From Leptotrichia sp. oral taxon 847 (GTDB lineage: Bacteria; Fusobacteriota; Fusobacteriia; Fusobacteriales; Leptotrichiaceae), in NCBI RefSeq assembly GCF_001553645.1, contig NZ_CP014231.1:1116001-1180000 (forward strand): DNA of 64,000 nucleotides. The letters are read 5' to 3'. The translations under genes and the position numbers were made by a program. The notes under the pieces are model-generated. The model saw only the letters and a program-made list of their open reading frames with translations, ran no database searches and was not told the DNA's origin. Positions 45,573 to 53,381 of the stretch are shown in pieces. The number at the start of each line of letters is the position of its first letter. Positions within the stretch are counted from its first letter, which is position 1.

Positions 45573-45577
45573 AATCA

Positions 45578-45862
45578 ATGAGAAATTACGAAATTATGTT
45601 TATTTTATCTACACAATTGACAGAAGAAGAAAAAAATGCTGGAGTTGAATTTGTAGAAAATACTTTAAAAGCTGCTGGAGCAGTTGAAGTAAAAACAGAA
45701 GTTTGGGGAGATAGAAAATTAGCTTATCCTATCAAGAAAAAAGAAAATGGATACTACGTATTAACTACATTCCAAACAGATGGAACAAGATTTACAGAAA
45801 TTGAATCAAAATTAAATATCAATGAATCAATTTTAAAATACATGATTGTCAAAAATGACTAA
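45578..45862 (+). CDS. rpsF: 30S ribosomal protein S6
   Basis: S6, 94 residues, has the ferredoxin-like fold start MRNYEIMFILSTQLTEEEKN and the strand KTEVWGDRKLAYPIKKKENGYYVL (parts, about 40-60), both typical of the family. S6 binds S18 on the platform of the 30S subunit. It is the first gene of the rpsF-ssb-rpsR operon; AAAGGAG precedes the ATG. Confidence 0.98.
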   Translation: MRNYEIMFILSTQLTEEEKNAGVEFVENTLKAAGAVEVKTEVWGDRKLAYPIKKKENGYYVLTTFQTDGTRFTEIESKLNINESILKYMIVKND

Positions 45863-45892
45863 TAAATAGTAAAAACAAGGGGGACAAGTAAA

Positions 45893-46384
45893 ATGAATAA
45901 TGTTATATTGATGGGAAGATTGACGAGAGATCCAGAATTAAATCAAAGTTCGGGTGGAAAAGCGTTTGTTAGGTTTACTGTAGCAATAAATAGAATCGGT
46001 GAAGGAACTGATTTTATAAACTGCGTAGCTTGGGAAAAAACTGCCAAAACTATTTCTGACTATTTTAAAAAGGGTCAAAGAATTTTAGTGCAAGGAAGCA
46101 TTAGAACAGGAAGTTACGAGAAAAATGGTCAAACTATTTACACGACAGACATTTTAGTAAATAGATTTGAATTTATCGAAAGTTCTGGTAACAATACAAA
46201 CAATGGAAATTATAGTGACGAATATCAAAATTCTTATAAAAAATCTAAAAAGTCTTTTAAACAGCAGGAAGAAATTTTTGAAGATAAAGATTCAAAAGCT
46301 GATGAAGATGATTTTCTTAACAAGGATTCTAATGATTTTGATGATAATGACGACGATGAAGATGATGATCAGTTTCCATTTTAA
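45893..46384 (+). CDS. ssb: Single-stranded DNA-binding protein
   Basis: SSB, 163 residues, has an N-terminal OB fold (about 1-105) with NNVILMGRLTRDPELNQSSG, FINCVAWEKTA and FFKKGQRILVQGSIRTGSY (parts), a variable asparagine/lysine-rich linker, an acidic stretch and the C-terminal tip DDQFPF that binds partner proteins. The position between rpsF and rpsR is the classic Gram-positive/fusobacterial order and allows ssb to be linked with ribosome synthesis. Confidence 0.97.
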   Translation: MNNVILMGRLTRDPELNQSSGGKAFVRFTVAINRIGEGTDFINCVAWEKTAKTISDYFKKGQRILVQGSIRTGSYEKNGQTIYTTDILVNRFEFIESSGNNTNNGNYSDEYQNSYKKSKKSFKQQEEIFEDKDSKADEDDFLNKDSNDFDDNDDDEDDDQFPF

Positions 46385-46421
46385 AAAATAAATTTAAAAA
46401 AATTTTAGGAGGTGTAAACTA

Positions 46422-46661
46422 ATGAGAGCAAAACCAGCTACTGTATTTAAAAGAAGAAAAAGAAGACCAAAAGTAAAATTTAAAGTAGAAGATATTAATT
46501 ATAAAAATGTTGAATTATTAAAAAATTTTATGAACGATAAAGGTAAAATTTCTCCTGCAAGAGTAACAGGATTAGAAGCTAAAATTCAGAGAAAAATTGC
46601 AAAAGCAATAAAAAGAGCAAGACAAATAGCTTTAATGCCTTACACAAAAATTGAAAAATAA
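46422..46661 (+). CDS. rpsR: 30S ribosomal protein S18
   Basis: S18, 79 residues, has the basic N-terminus [20 protein letters not shown], then [20 protein letters not shown] (about 29-48) and the helical end [14 protein letters not shown], all typical. AGGAGGTG precedes the ATG. It ends the operon; a terminator follows at 46676-46717. Confidence 0.98.
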   Translation: MRAKPATVFKRRKRRPKVKFKVEDINYKNVELLKNFMNDKGKISPARVTGLEAKIQRKIAKAIKRARQIALMPYTKIEK

Positions 46662-46675
46662 TTAGACATCTAAAA

Positions 46676-46722
46676 GACTATCTAGTAAATAATATAATTT
46701 ATTTTTTAGATAGTTTTTTTAT
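46676..46722 (+). terminator. rpsF-ssb-rpsR operon terminator
   Basis: GACTATCTA (about 46675-46683) pairs with TAGATAGT (about 46706-46713), extended by AAATAA/TTTATT inside, then a run of seven T. Confidence 0.88.
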
Positions 46723-46774
46723 AACAAATATTTGGAATTTTATAAAAGTCCTAAAGTATTTCAAAAAAAAATAC

Positions 46775-46803
46775 TTGACATAAAAGTGCATATATAGTAT
46801 AAT
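46775..46803 (+). promoter_or_regulatory. tRNA promoter
   Basis: Perfect TTGACA (46775-46780) and TATAAT (46798-46803) with a 17-bp spacer, about 130 bp before the first tRNA. The intervening leader (46810-46933) holds no tRNA that I can fold. Confidence 0.85.
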
Positions 46804-46933
46804 TATTTTTGTAAATTTACTTTGGTAACGAAGTTTAGGAATGCGCTAAAGATTTAAAATTTTATGAAATGCTATTCTGTTTTAATTTAAATCCGATACT
46901 AGTATGTTTGTGTCATAGTAAATTTTCATTTGT

Positions 46934-47010
<77 letters not shown>

Positions 47011-47015
47011 ATTAC

Positions 47016-47092
47016 GCCTAGATAGCTCAGTTGGCTAGAGCATACGGTTCATACCCGTAGGGTCGGAAGTTCAAATCTTCTTCTAGGCACCA
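47016..47092 (+). tRNA. tRNA-Met (CAT), elongator; tRNA-Ile2 not excluded
   Basis: This 77-nt tRNA starts gcctagatagctcagttggc and ends ttctaggcacca; the acceptor stem pairs fully. Anticodon CAT sits in tacggttcatacccgta. Elongator tRNA-Met and the lysidine-modified tRNA-Ile2 share this anticodon; the sequence alone does not settle it for me, but pairing with the initiator favours Met. It lies five bases after the initiator tRNA in one transcript. Confidence 0.9.
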
Positions 47093-47115
47093 CTTCATAA
47101 GAATAGATTAAGTCA

Positions 47116-47142
47116 GGAAGTTAGAGCACTTTCTTTTTTTTT
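47116..47142 (+). terminator. Terminator after the tRNA pair
   Basis: GGAAGT (47116-47121) can pair with ACTTTC (47128-47133) around tagagc, followed by nine T. The stem is short, and an outer repeat TTAAGTCA...TGACTTAA encloses it. Confidence 0.6.
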
Positions 47143-47212
47143 GGTTAAAAACTTGACTTAATTTGATATTCGATGGAAAAAATTATAAAATATAAATAAA
47201 AGGAATATATTT

Positions 47213-48265
47213 ATGAAAATTTTGATAATGAGATTTAGCTCATTTGGTGATGTTTTACTAACGACACCTGTAATTACTGCGATCAAAAAAAAATATCCGA
47301 AAGCAGCAGTTGACTTTATTGTGTATGACACTTTTTCTCAAGCGATTTCGCAAAATCCTAATATCCGAAAACTTGTGATATTTGAGAGAAAAAAAAGTCG
47401 AAATAAAGAATATATAAAAAACATGATTGAGCAATTAAAAAAAGAAAAATATGATTTTGTGATTGATTTACATTCTAAAATTTTATCACGGATAATTGGA
47501 AAAAAATTAAAAAACAAAAAAACTAAGTATTGCCGTTACAAAAAGAGAAAATGGTGGAAAACTCTTTTAGTTAAAGCCAAAATTATTGATTATAAAGCAG
47601 ATTGTACAATTGTAGAAAGTTATTTTTCTGCTCTTAAAAAAATGGGAATTGAATTTTCTCTAGAAAATAGAAGAAATGGACTTGGAGATGCTTTGGAGTT
47701 TTATGTGGAAAATTCGGTGGAAAAAAATTTGATTGAAAAATACAATTTTAGAAATGAGAATTACTTTGTCCTTGCGCCAGGTGCTTCTAAATTCACGAAA
47801 AAATGGCCATTTTATAATGAACTGGCGGGAGATTTGTTAAAACATTTTTCAGAAAAAAATATAAAAATTTTTGTGATTGGCGGAAAAGAAGATGAAAAAA
47901 TTGTGCAAGATAGTGAAAATGATCGAGTCATCAATTTATGTGGAAAAATTTCTTTTAAAGAAAGTGGTGTTATCTTAAAATATGCAAAAATTGCCGTTGT
48001 TAATGATTCTGGTCCATTCCACATCGCTCGTGCTGTTGGAACTCCAACTTTTGTATTTTTTGGACCGACGGATCCAAATTTATTTTCTTTTGAAAAAAAT
48101 ACTTTTTTGATAAAAAATCCAAATTGTAAACCTCATTCACTCTATGGGGATGACAAATTTCCGAAAAAGTATAGGGACTGTATGTCTGGAATTCCTGTTT
48201 CAGAAGTGCTAAAAAAAATAATCTTGGAATATGAAAAAATCACCAAAAATAAAAATAATTTATAA
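47213..48265 (+). CDS. Glycosyltransferase family 9 (LPS heptosyltransferase-like)
   Basis: This 350-residue GT-B enzyme is of the ADP-heptose:LPS heptosyltransferase family. The N-terminus MKILIMRFSSFGDVLLTTPV is the family start that binds the acceptor, the middle has FVLAPGASKFTKKWPFYNELAG (about 183-204, parts), and the nucleotide-sugar loop VVNDSGPFHIARAVGTPTFVFFGPTDP (about 263-289, parts) is typical. It fits an inner-core LPS role and thus a diderm cell envelope. AAAGGAA precedes the ATG. It begins a rightward run with tsaD 11 bp behind. Donor and acceptor are family inference. Confidence 0.93.
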   Translation: MKILIMRFSSFGDVLLTTPVITAIKKKYPKAAVDFIVYDTFSQAISQNPNIRKLVIFERKKSRNKEYIKNMIEQLKKEKYDFVIDLHSKILSRIIGKKLKNKKTKYCRYKKRKWWKTLLVKAKIIDYKADCTIVESYFSALKKMGIEFSLENRRNGLGDALEFYVENSVEKNLIEKYNFRNENYFVLAPGASKFTKKWPFYNELAGDLLKHFSEKNIKIFVIGGKEDEKIVQDSENDRVINLCGKISFKESGVILKYAKIAVVNDSGPFHIARAVGTPTFVFFGPTDPNLFSFEKNTFLIKNPNCKPHSLYGDDKFPKKYRDCMSGIPVSEVLKKIILEYEKITKNKNNL

Positions 48266-48276
48266 AGGGAGAAAAA

Positions 48277-49281
48277 ATGAAAATACTTGCAATCGAATCT
48301 TCCTGCGATGAGACTTCTGTCGCTGTTGTAGAAGATGGAAAAAAAGTGTTGAGCAACATTATTTCAACACAAATTGATATTCACAAAGAATTTGGTGGAG
48401 TTGTGCCTGAAATTGCCTCTCGCCACCACATTGAAAATATTTTACCTGTTTTCACACAGGCGCTAAAAAAAGCGAATGTAACTCTTAAAGACATTGACTA
48501 CATCGCCGTTACAAATACACCGGGACTTATTGGATCACTTTTGGTGGGGCTTATGTTTGCAAAATCTGTAAGCTTTGCCAATGATATTCCACTTATTCCG
48601 ATAAATCATATAGACGGACACATTTTTTCAAGCTTTATTGAAAGTGATGTAAAACTTCCTGCAATTTCCTTAGTTGTTTCGGGTGGACACACAAATTTGT
48701 ACTACATTTATGAAAAAGATGAAAAAATTGTGACAGAACTTTTGGGAGAAACTCTGGACGACGCAGTTGGAGAGACTTATGACAAAATTGCTAGAATTTT
48801 AGGACTTTTGTATCCTGGCGGTCCACAAATCGACAGACTTTCTGTTGATGGAAAAGATATTTTAAAAATAAAAAAACCTAAAGTTGATGGATATAATTTT
48901 AGTTTTAGCGGAGTTAAAACTTTTATTACAAACTATGTAAATCACGAAAGAATGAAAAAAAATGAAATTTCAAAAGAAGATATTTCAAAGTCGCTTCAAG
49001 AAGCTATCGTAAACATTTTGTATGACAAAGTTAAAAAAGCTATAAAGGAAAAAAATGTTAAAACTTTGCTTGTTGCTGGAGGAGTTTCAGCGAACAAAGG
49101 TCTTCGGAAAAAATTTGAAGATTTTTCAAATATTGAAGTTCATTTTCCAAAAATGGAATATTGTACGGATAATGCTGCAATGATTGGAGTTGCGGCTTAC
49201 TACGAACTAAAAAATAAAAAAATTGACGACAAAAAAAATAATTATGACGTCGATGCGATTTCAACAAAAGTAAAAAAATAA
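48277..49281 (+). CDS. tsaD: tRNA N6-adenosine threonylcarbamoyltransferase
   Basis: TsaD, 334 residues, transfers the threonylcarbamoyl group to A37 of ANN-decoding tRNAs together with TsaB and TsaE. The start MKILAIESSCDETSVAVVED, the metal-binding His111 and His115 in INHIDGHIFSSF, the VSGGHTNLYYI segment (about 131-141), GETLDDAVGETYDKIARILGL (parts, about 154-174) and the later YCTDNAAMIGVAAYY with the third ligand are intact. AAAGGGAG precedes the ATG. It lies between the heptosyltransferase and the MATE gene. Confidence 0.97.
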   Translation: MKILAIESSCDETSVAVVEDGKKVLSNIISTQIDIHKEFGGVVPEIASRHHIENILPVFTQALKKANVTLKDIDYIAVTNTPGLIGSLLVGLMFAKSVSFANDIPLIPINHIDGHIFSSFIESDVKLPAISLVVSGGHTNLYYIYEKDEKIVTELLGETLDDAVGETYDKIARILGLLYPGGPQIDRLSVDGKDILKIKKPKVDGYNFSFSGVKTFITNYVNHERMKKNEISKEDISKSLQEAIVNILYDKVKKAIKEKNVKTLLVAGGVSANKGLRKKFEDFSNIEVHFPKMEYCTDNAAMIGVAAYYELKNKKIDDKKNNYDVDAISTKVKK

Positions 49282-49299
49282 ATTTTGAGAGGAAAAAAA

Positions 49300-50665
49300 A
49301 TGGAAAAAAATAAGTTTCAAACACAAAGTATTCCAAGACTGTTAGCTTCTCTGGCAATTCCAGCGATAGTTGCAAATTTGGTAAACGCTCTTTACAACGT
49401 TGTAGACCAAATTTTTATTGGACAAAAAATAGGATTTCTTGGAAACGCTGCAACCAATGTAGCTTTTCCACTTACGACAATTTGTCTTGCAATTGGGCTT
49501 ATGACTGGAGTCGGAGCTGCAACTAACTTTAATTTGGAATTGGGAAGAAAACGTCCGAAAAGAGCAAAAAGTGTAGCAGGAACAGCGGCAACAATGCTAC
49601 TTTTAAGTGGAATTATTTTATGTATATTAGTTAATCTTTTTTTAAAGCCAATGCTTCTCGCATTTGGAGCAACAAATCAAATTTTTGATTATGCGATTGA
49701 ATATACCAAGATTACATCGCTTGGAATACCATTTTTATTATTTTCAGTAGGAGGAAATCCTATGGTAAGAGCTGATGGGAATGCCTTTTATTCAATGCTT
49801 GCAATAGTTATTGGAGCACTTACAAATACGATTACTTGATCCGCTGTTTATGTTTTATTTTGACATGGGAATGGATGGTGCCGCCTGGGCAACTGTCATT
49901 GGACAATTTATTTCAGCAGTTATGCTAGCTTCTTATTTTTTTAGATTTAAAAGCGTAAAGTTTGAATTGAAAGATTTTAAAATAAAAATACGAGAAATCT
50001 GGATTTTATTTGCATTGGGAACATCACCTTTTATTTTCCAATGTTCTGCACTAATCATTCAAATTGTAACAAATAATTTACTGAAAATATATGGTGCAAA
50101 ATCTATTTACGGAAGTGAAATCCCCATTGCTGTGGCAGGAATTGTCATGAAAATAAATGTCATATTTATAGCGATTCTTTTAGATCTGGCACAAGGAGCA
50201 CAACCCATTGCGGGATTTAATTATGGAGCAAAAAAATATAGAAGAGTTCGGGAAATATTAAAATTAACGCTAAAAGTGGCTTTTATTATTTCTTTGGTGG
50301 CATTTATAATTGTTCAAATTTTCCCTGTTCAGATAATTTCTGTTTTTGATAGTGGAAGTAAGCTCTATTTTAAATATGGGACAAAATATATGAGAGTATT
50401 TTTATTTTTCATATTTTTAAATGGTATTCAAGGTGCGATCACAATGTTTTTAACATCAATCGGAAGAGCCTCTAAAGGAGCCTTTTTGTCACTTGTAAGA
50501 CAAATTATATCACTTTTGCCATTACTTATAATTTTACCATATTTTATGGGAATTGACGGAATTATGTTCGCATTTCCAATAGCAGATTTGGTAGCTTTTA
50601 TTGTGTCCGTAATTATTTTAAAAAGTGAAATGAAAAAAATTCCAAAAATAGATGAGACTGATTAA
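49300..50665 (+). pseudogene. MATE family efflux transporter, frameshifted
   Basis: Two adjoining reading frames together make one MATE (multidrug/Na+ antiporter) protein of about 450 residues. The first (from ATG 49300, GAGAGG upstream) ends at the stop near 49838; it has LLASLAIPAIVANLVNALYNVVDQIFIG (parts), the family start, and ends AIVIGALTNTIT. The second continues, in the next frame, with LLDPLFMFYFDMGMDGAAWATVIGQ, which directly follows TNTI in intact MATE proteins. One extra base around 49831-49835 explains the break: removing an A in attacttgat restores NTILDPLF. The rest (twelve hydrophobic segments in all) looks undamaged, so it is a recent mutation or a sequencing error; the site is not a long homopolymer. 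Confidence 0.88.
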
Positions 50666-50738
50666 AAAAATAAAAAGTCTTAAAAATTGAAATCTATAAA
50701 CTTTTACAAATAACTAAAAAAATAAGGAGAAAATTTTA

Positions 50739-51308
50739 ATGAAATTAATAGTGGGACTTGGAAATCCTGGAGAACAATATAAATTAACCCGTCATAATGT
50801 AGGATTTATATTTATTGACGAATATTTGAAAAAAAATAATATAAGTGATATGAGAGAAAAATTTAAATCATTATTTATTCAGACAAATTATAATGGGGAT
50901 AAAGTCTTTTATCAAAAACCTTTAACTTTCATGAATTTAAGTGGAGAAGCGATTGGAGAAGCGGTAAGATTTTTTAAGATTGATCCAAAAACCGAGCTTT
51001 TTGTAATTCACGACGATATGGATATGCAGTTTGGAAAATTGAAAATTAAGTCAAATGGAAGCGCAGGTGGACATAATGGAATAAAATCCATTATTTCTCA
51101 TGTTGGAAATGAATTTGTGCGGATAAAATTTGGAATTGGAAAACCAAAGACAAAAGAAGAAACATTAGGATTTGTGCTTGGAAAGTTTTTGCCTGAAGAA
51201 AAGGAAGTTTTAAGAGATTCGAGAGAAAAAATTTTTAATTTGATTGACGATATAAAAGATGATATGCCAATTCAAAAAATTATGAATAAATATAACTCCA
51301 AAAAATAA
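50739..51308 (+). CDS. pth: Peptidyl-tRNA hydrolase
   Basis: Pth, 189 residues, frees tRNA from peptidyl-tRNA that has dropped off ribosomes. LIVGLGNPGEQYKLTRHNVGF (parts, 3-23) holds Asn9 and catalytic His19; the middle has PLTFMNLSGEAIGE (about 66-79), FVIHDDMDMQFGKLKIK with the conserved aspartate (about 89-105) and GSAGGHNGIKSII (about 107-119). AGGAG stands before the ATG. The gene lies 73 bp behind the MATE gene. Confidence 0.97.
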   Translation: MKLIVGLGNPGEQYKLTRHNVGFIFIDEYLKKNNISDMREKFKSLFIQTNYNGDKVFYQKPLTFMNLSGEAIGEAVRFFKIDPKTELFVIHDDMDMQFGKLKIKSNGSAGGHNGIKSIISHVGNEFVRIKFGIGKPKTKEETLGFVLGKFLPEEKEVLRDSREKIFNLIDDIKDDMPIQKIMNKYNSKK

Positions 51309-51342
51309 TTTTTTTATTTTAGACAAATTGTATATAAAAATG

Positions 51343-51370
51343 TTGACTTATACAGTTATTGTGATATAAT
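51343..51370 (+). promoter_or_regulatory. Promoter of the TlpA-like lipoprotein gene
   Basis: TTGACT (51343-51348) and TATAAT (51365-51370) with a 16-bp spacer, about 88 bp upstream of the ATG. Confidence 0.7.
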
Positions 51371-51457
51371 AATTTTGTAAAAAAATAAATAAACTGTAAC
51401 AATTGTATTTAATTGATATAAAAAAATACATTTGTTTACTTGGAAAGGAAGTAAAAA

Positions 51458-51949
51458 ATGAAAAAATTATTGATTATGTTGTCATTATTTATGACATTTG
51501 TACTAGGTTGTGCCAAAACTTTTGAAGTAAACACAGAACCTGGAAATAAAGTTCCAAATTTTGAGCTGAAAGATTTTAAAGGAGTTAAGACAAAAAGTAG
51601 AAAAATTTTTAACAATGGAAAGCCAACATTATTTATAGTGGCTGCTGAATGGTGTCCTGACTGTCACGCCGAATTACCTGATGTACAAAAATTTTATGAT
51701 GAAAATAAAGACAAAGTAAATGTAGTAGTTGTATTTACAAACAGAAAATCTTCATTACAAAATGCAAAAAAATATGTTGAAGCACAAAAATTTACTTTCC
51801 CTGTGTACTACGACTTTGATGGCTCAATTTCAAAAGGATTCAAAATAACTGAAGTTCCAACTAACGTTAAAATAGACAAATCTGTAATAGAAGATTTCCA
51901 AAAAGGAACTATGCAGATTGACGGATTAAACAAAATGTTTGCAAACTAA
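51458..51949 (+). CDS. TlpA-like thioredoxin-fold lipoprotein
   Basis: This 163-residue lipoprotein (signal peptide with VLGC lipobox, Cys18) has a thioredoxin fold of the TlpA/redoxin type: GNKVPNFELKDFKGVKTKSR at the start of the fold, AAEWCPDCHAELPDVQKFY with the CPDC active site (about 66-72), VVVVFTNRKSSLQNAKKYVE, and the cis-proline loop ITEVPTNVKIDK (about 136-147). It should act outside the cytoplasmic membrane in thiol-disulfide exchange, for instance in reducing surface disulfides. GGAAAGGAAG precedes the ATG. A convergent cytoplasmic CPDC protein lies beyond the terminator, an interesting pairing. Confidence 0.92.
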   Translation: MKKLLIMLSLFMTFVLGCAKTFEVNTEPGNKVPNFELKDFKGVKTKSRKIFNNGKPTLFIVAAEWCPDCHAELPDVQKFYDENKDKVNVVVVFTNRKSSLQNAKKYVEAQKFTFPVYYDFDGSISKGFKITEVPTNVKIDKSVIEDFQKGTMQIDGLNKMFAN

Positions 51950-51975
51950 TAAACTAATAAAAGTTTTTATAAAAA

Positions 51976-52016
51976 AATACAGGAATACTATTACTAATAA
52001 ATTTCCTGTATTTTTA
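51976..52016. terminator. Bidirectional terminator between the two CPDC protein genes
   Basis: AAATACAGGAA (51976-51986) pairs with TTCCTGTATTT (about 52003-52013), with T-rich sequence after it on the plus strand and A-rich sequence before it. Confidence 0.85.
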
Positions 52017-52082
52017 ATTTACTGAATTTCTCACGACTAAAGTTGCGAGTGTTCTGGCATAATTAATAAATCATAAGTTATT

Positions 52083-52565
52083 TTACAACGAAAGAAAATA
52101 TTTTACCAGTTCTTCTTCAATTTTTTCATTAAATTTTCCAATTCTATAATTGTATTTTAGATTTTCAAAATCATCTGGATTTTTGTCCATTTCTTCTCTT
52201 ACAGCTTTTGGAAATTCATTCCAAAATAATTCATAATTTTTACCCTTTTTAACAAATAAAGACGGTATTTTTATACTTTCTCCCTCTTTTAAATTTGGGA
52301 AAAATTCAGCGCCAGTTTCTCTATTTCTATAATCTACCTTAATTTTATCATTCAAATCACTAAATTTTTTTAAAAATGTGATTGCAGCACGGCAATCTGG
52401 ACAGTAAACTTGTGCAACTGCGACAATTTCAATCACTTTATCAATACTTTCTATCACTTTTTTCGTTTTTTCTGAAAGCTGTACTTTTTCTATAATTCTC
52501 AACTGTTTTTTATCTTCTTGCTCTTCAGTAACTCCAAACTTCAAATAATCTTCAAATGTAGCCAT
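52083..52565 (-). CDS. Cytoplasmic thioredoxin-family protein with CPDC site
   Basis: This 160-residue protein has no signal peptide. After a helical N-terminus (1-45) comes IVAVAQVYCPDCRAAITFLKKF (parts, 47-68) with a CPDC active site at Cys55/Cys58, KIKVDYRNRE, GESIKIPSLFVKKGKNYEL with the cis-proline before SLF (about 105-123), and a C-terminal helical part. It fits the thioredoxin_9-like group seen in Firmicutes. It is probably a reductase for low-molecular or protein disulfides. Promoter and a 24-bp palindrome lie just upstream, so expression is likely controlled by a dimeric repressor. GGGAGGA precedes the ATG. Confidence 0.85.
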   Translation of the reverse strand: MATFEDYLKFGVTEEQEDKKQLRIIEKVQLSEKTKKVIESIDKVIEIVAVAQVYCPDCRAAITFLKKFSDLNDKIKVDYRNRETGAEFFPNLKEGESIKIPSLFVKKGKNYELFWNEFPKAVREEMDKNPDDFENLKYNYRIGKFNEKIEEELVKYFLSL

Positions 52566-52584
52566 AAAATTTTATCCTCCCAAT

Positions 52585-52608
52585 CTATTCAATTATATAA
52601 TTGAATAG
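52585..52608 (-). promoter_or_regulatory. 24-bp perfect palindrome, candidate operator
   Basis: CTATTCAATTA and its mirror TAATTGAATAG join to a palindrome without mismatch (52585-52608). It overlaps the -10 box and the expected start point of the thioredoxin-like gene. A MarR- or HxlR-type dimer would fit such a site; no regulator gene is adjacent. Confidence 0.7.
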
Positions 52609-52633
52609 TATCATATTTTATTTTATAAGTCAA
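52605..52633 (-). promoter_or_regulatory. Promoter of the cytoplasmic thioredoxin-like gene
   Basis: On the minus strand TTGACT (52628-52633) and TACTAT (52605-52610) with a 17-bp spacer, 40 bp before the ATG. The MITE-like copy B starts 7 bp upstream of its -35 box (duplicated site at 52641). Confidence 0.75.
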
Positions 52634-52650
52634 GATTTTTTAACAGTCAG

Positions 52651-53131
52651 GATGGTTTAAAAATTTTAGGGGCAGATTTTTTAATTTCAAATTTTTTAGC
52701 TTGTTTTTGATTACAAGATGTTATTTTGTTTAATATTATTTTTTTATTTTTTACATAAGGGGAAAGGACCGCCATTTCCCCTTATAATCCCCACGCTCGT
52801 CTAAGCATTTTTTTGAAGCAAAGCCGAAACTCGCACTAAACGTGCTCAAACAGTCGTCTTTACTCCAAAAAAATCACGACACCTTTTATATAACAGTAAA
52901 ATTTAAACCGTCGGAGCATTTTTATGTGCTGACAAAACTGTCTGAGCACAATCAGTGCGAGTTTTTTGGCAGTGCATAAAAATGTCGAAGACTAGCCGGG
53001 GTGCAGGGGTGCGGCGATGAGCACTTCTGCTTAAAAAAGGAATAGAAAAAATTGTTATTTTAGCAACTTTCTGGATTGAATAAGAAACTTAAAATAGAAG
53101 TTTTTATTTCCCCTAAATATTTTACTCTGTC
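52651..53131 (+). mobile_element. MITE-like element, full copy B, with 10-bp target-site duplication
   Basis: This 481-bp copy is collinear with copy A (44496-44957) from GATGGTTTAAAA to TTTTACTCTGTC, nearly identical over most of its length. Perfect direct repeats TAACAGTCAG flank it (52641-52650 and 53132-53141), different in sequence from those around copy A. The hairpin TAAGGGGAAA/TTTCCCCTTA (52756-52765 and 52775-52784) is the same. The two distant arms (52827-52853 and 52938-52964) differ from those of copy A, yet in each copy the arms match each other: here AAACTCGCACT faces AGTGCGAGTTT. Local GCAC...GTGC hairpins are alternatives. No coding potential is seen. Together with the sRNA candidate it fills the 816-bp gap between the thioredoxin-like gene and mnmG. 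Confidence 0.88.
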
Positions 53132-53191
53132 TAACAGTCAGTAAAACGAAATTTAAAAATTGAAAAAATTAGAAAAAAATATTTATTTTTG

Positions 53192-53219
53192 TTGACTATT
53201 TTTAAAAATAAGGTATACT
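53192..53219 (+). promoter_or_regulatory. Promoter of candidate small RNA
   Basis: TTGACT (53192-53197) and TATACT (53214-53219) with a 16-bp spacer. No gene follows in this direction. Confidence 0.6.
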
Positions 53220-53225
53220 TTATTG

Positions 53226-53316
53226 TAAAAAATAATAAATTAAAACAAATTGTGGCTACGCAAAACTAAAAATTTTGAAAAATTATATTTTTTCTATTTT
53301 TAGTTTTGTTTTTTTA
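53226..53316 (+). ncRNA. Candidate small RNA with intrinsic terminator
   Basis: A plus-strand promoter at 53192-53219 is followed, 35-90 bases on, by the stem CAAAACTAAAAA (53261-53272) with TTTTTAGTTTTG (53297-53308) and a run of seven T. The transcript would be about 90 nt and antisense to nothing; it would converge on mnmG, whose stop is at 53382. No ORF of useful length is inside. It could also be a terminator for read-through from the left. Confidence 0.45.
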
Positions 53317-53381
53317 TCTATAAATTTATTTAACTTAATAATTTTGTTTTTCAAAAAAGTTTCTAGCATTACAAAACAATT

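Noticed and set aside
46810-46933. A further tRNA between promoter and initiator tRNA
   Set aside because: I could not fold a cloverleaf; there is no T-loop motif or CCA.
49811-50665. Separate 284-residue transporter gene
   Set aside because: It continues the MATE protein of the preceding frame; the apparent start has no ribosome site and lies in the overlap.
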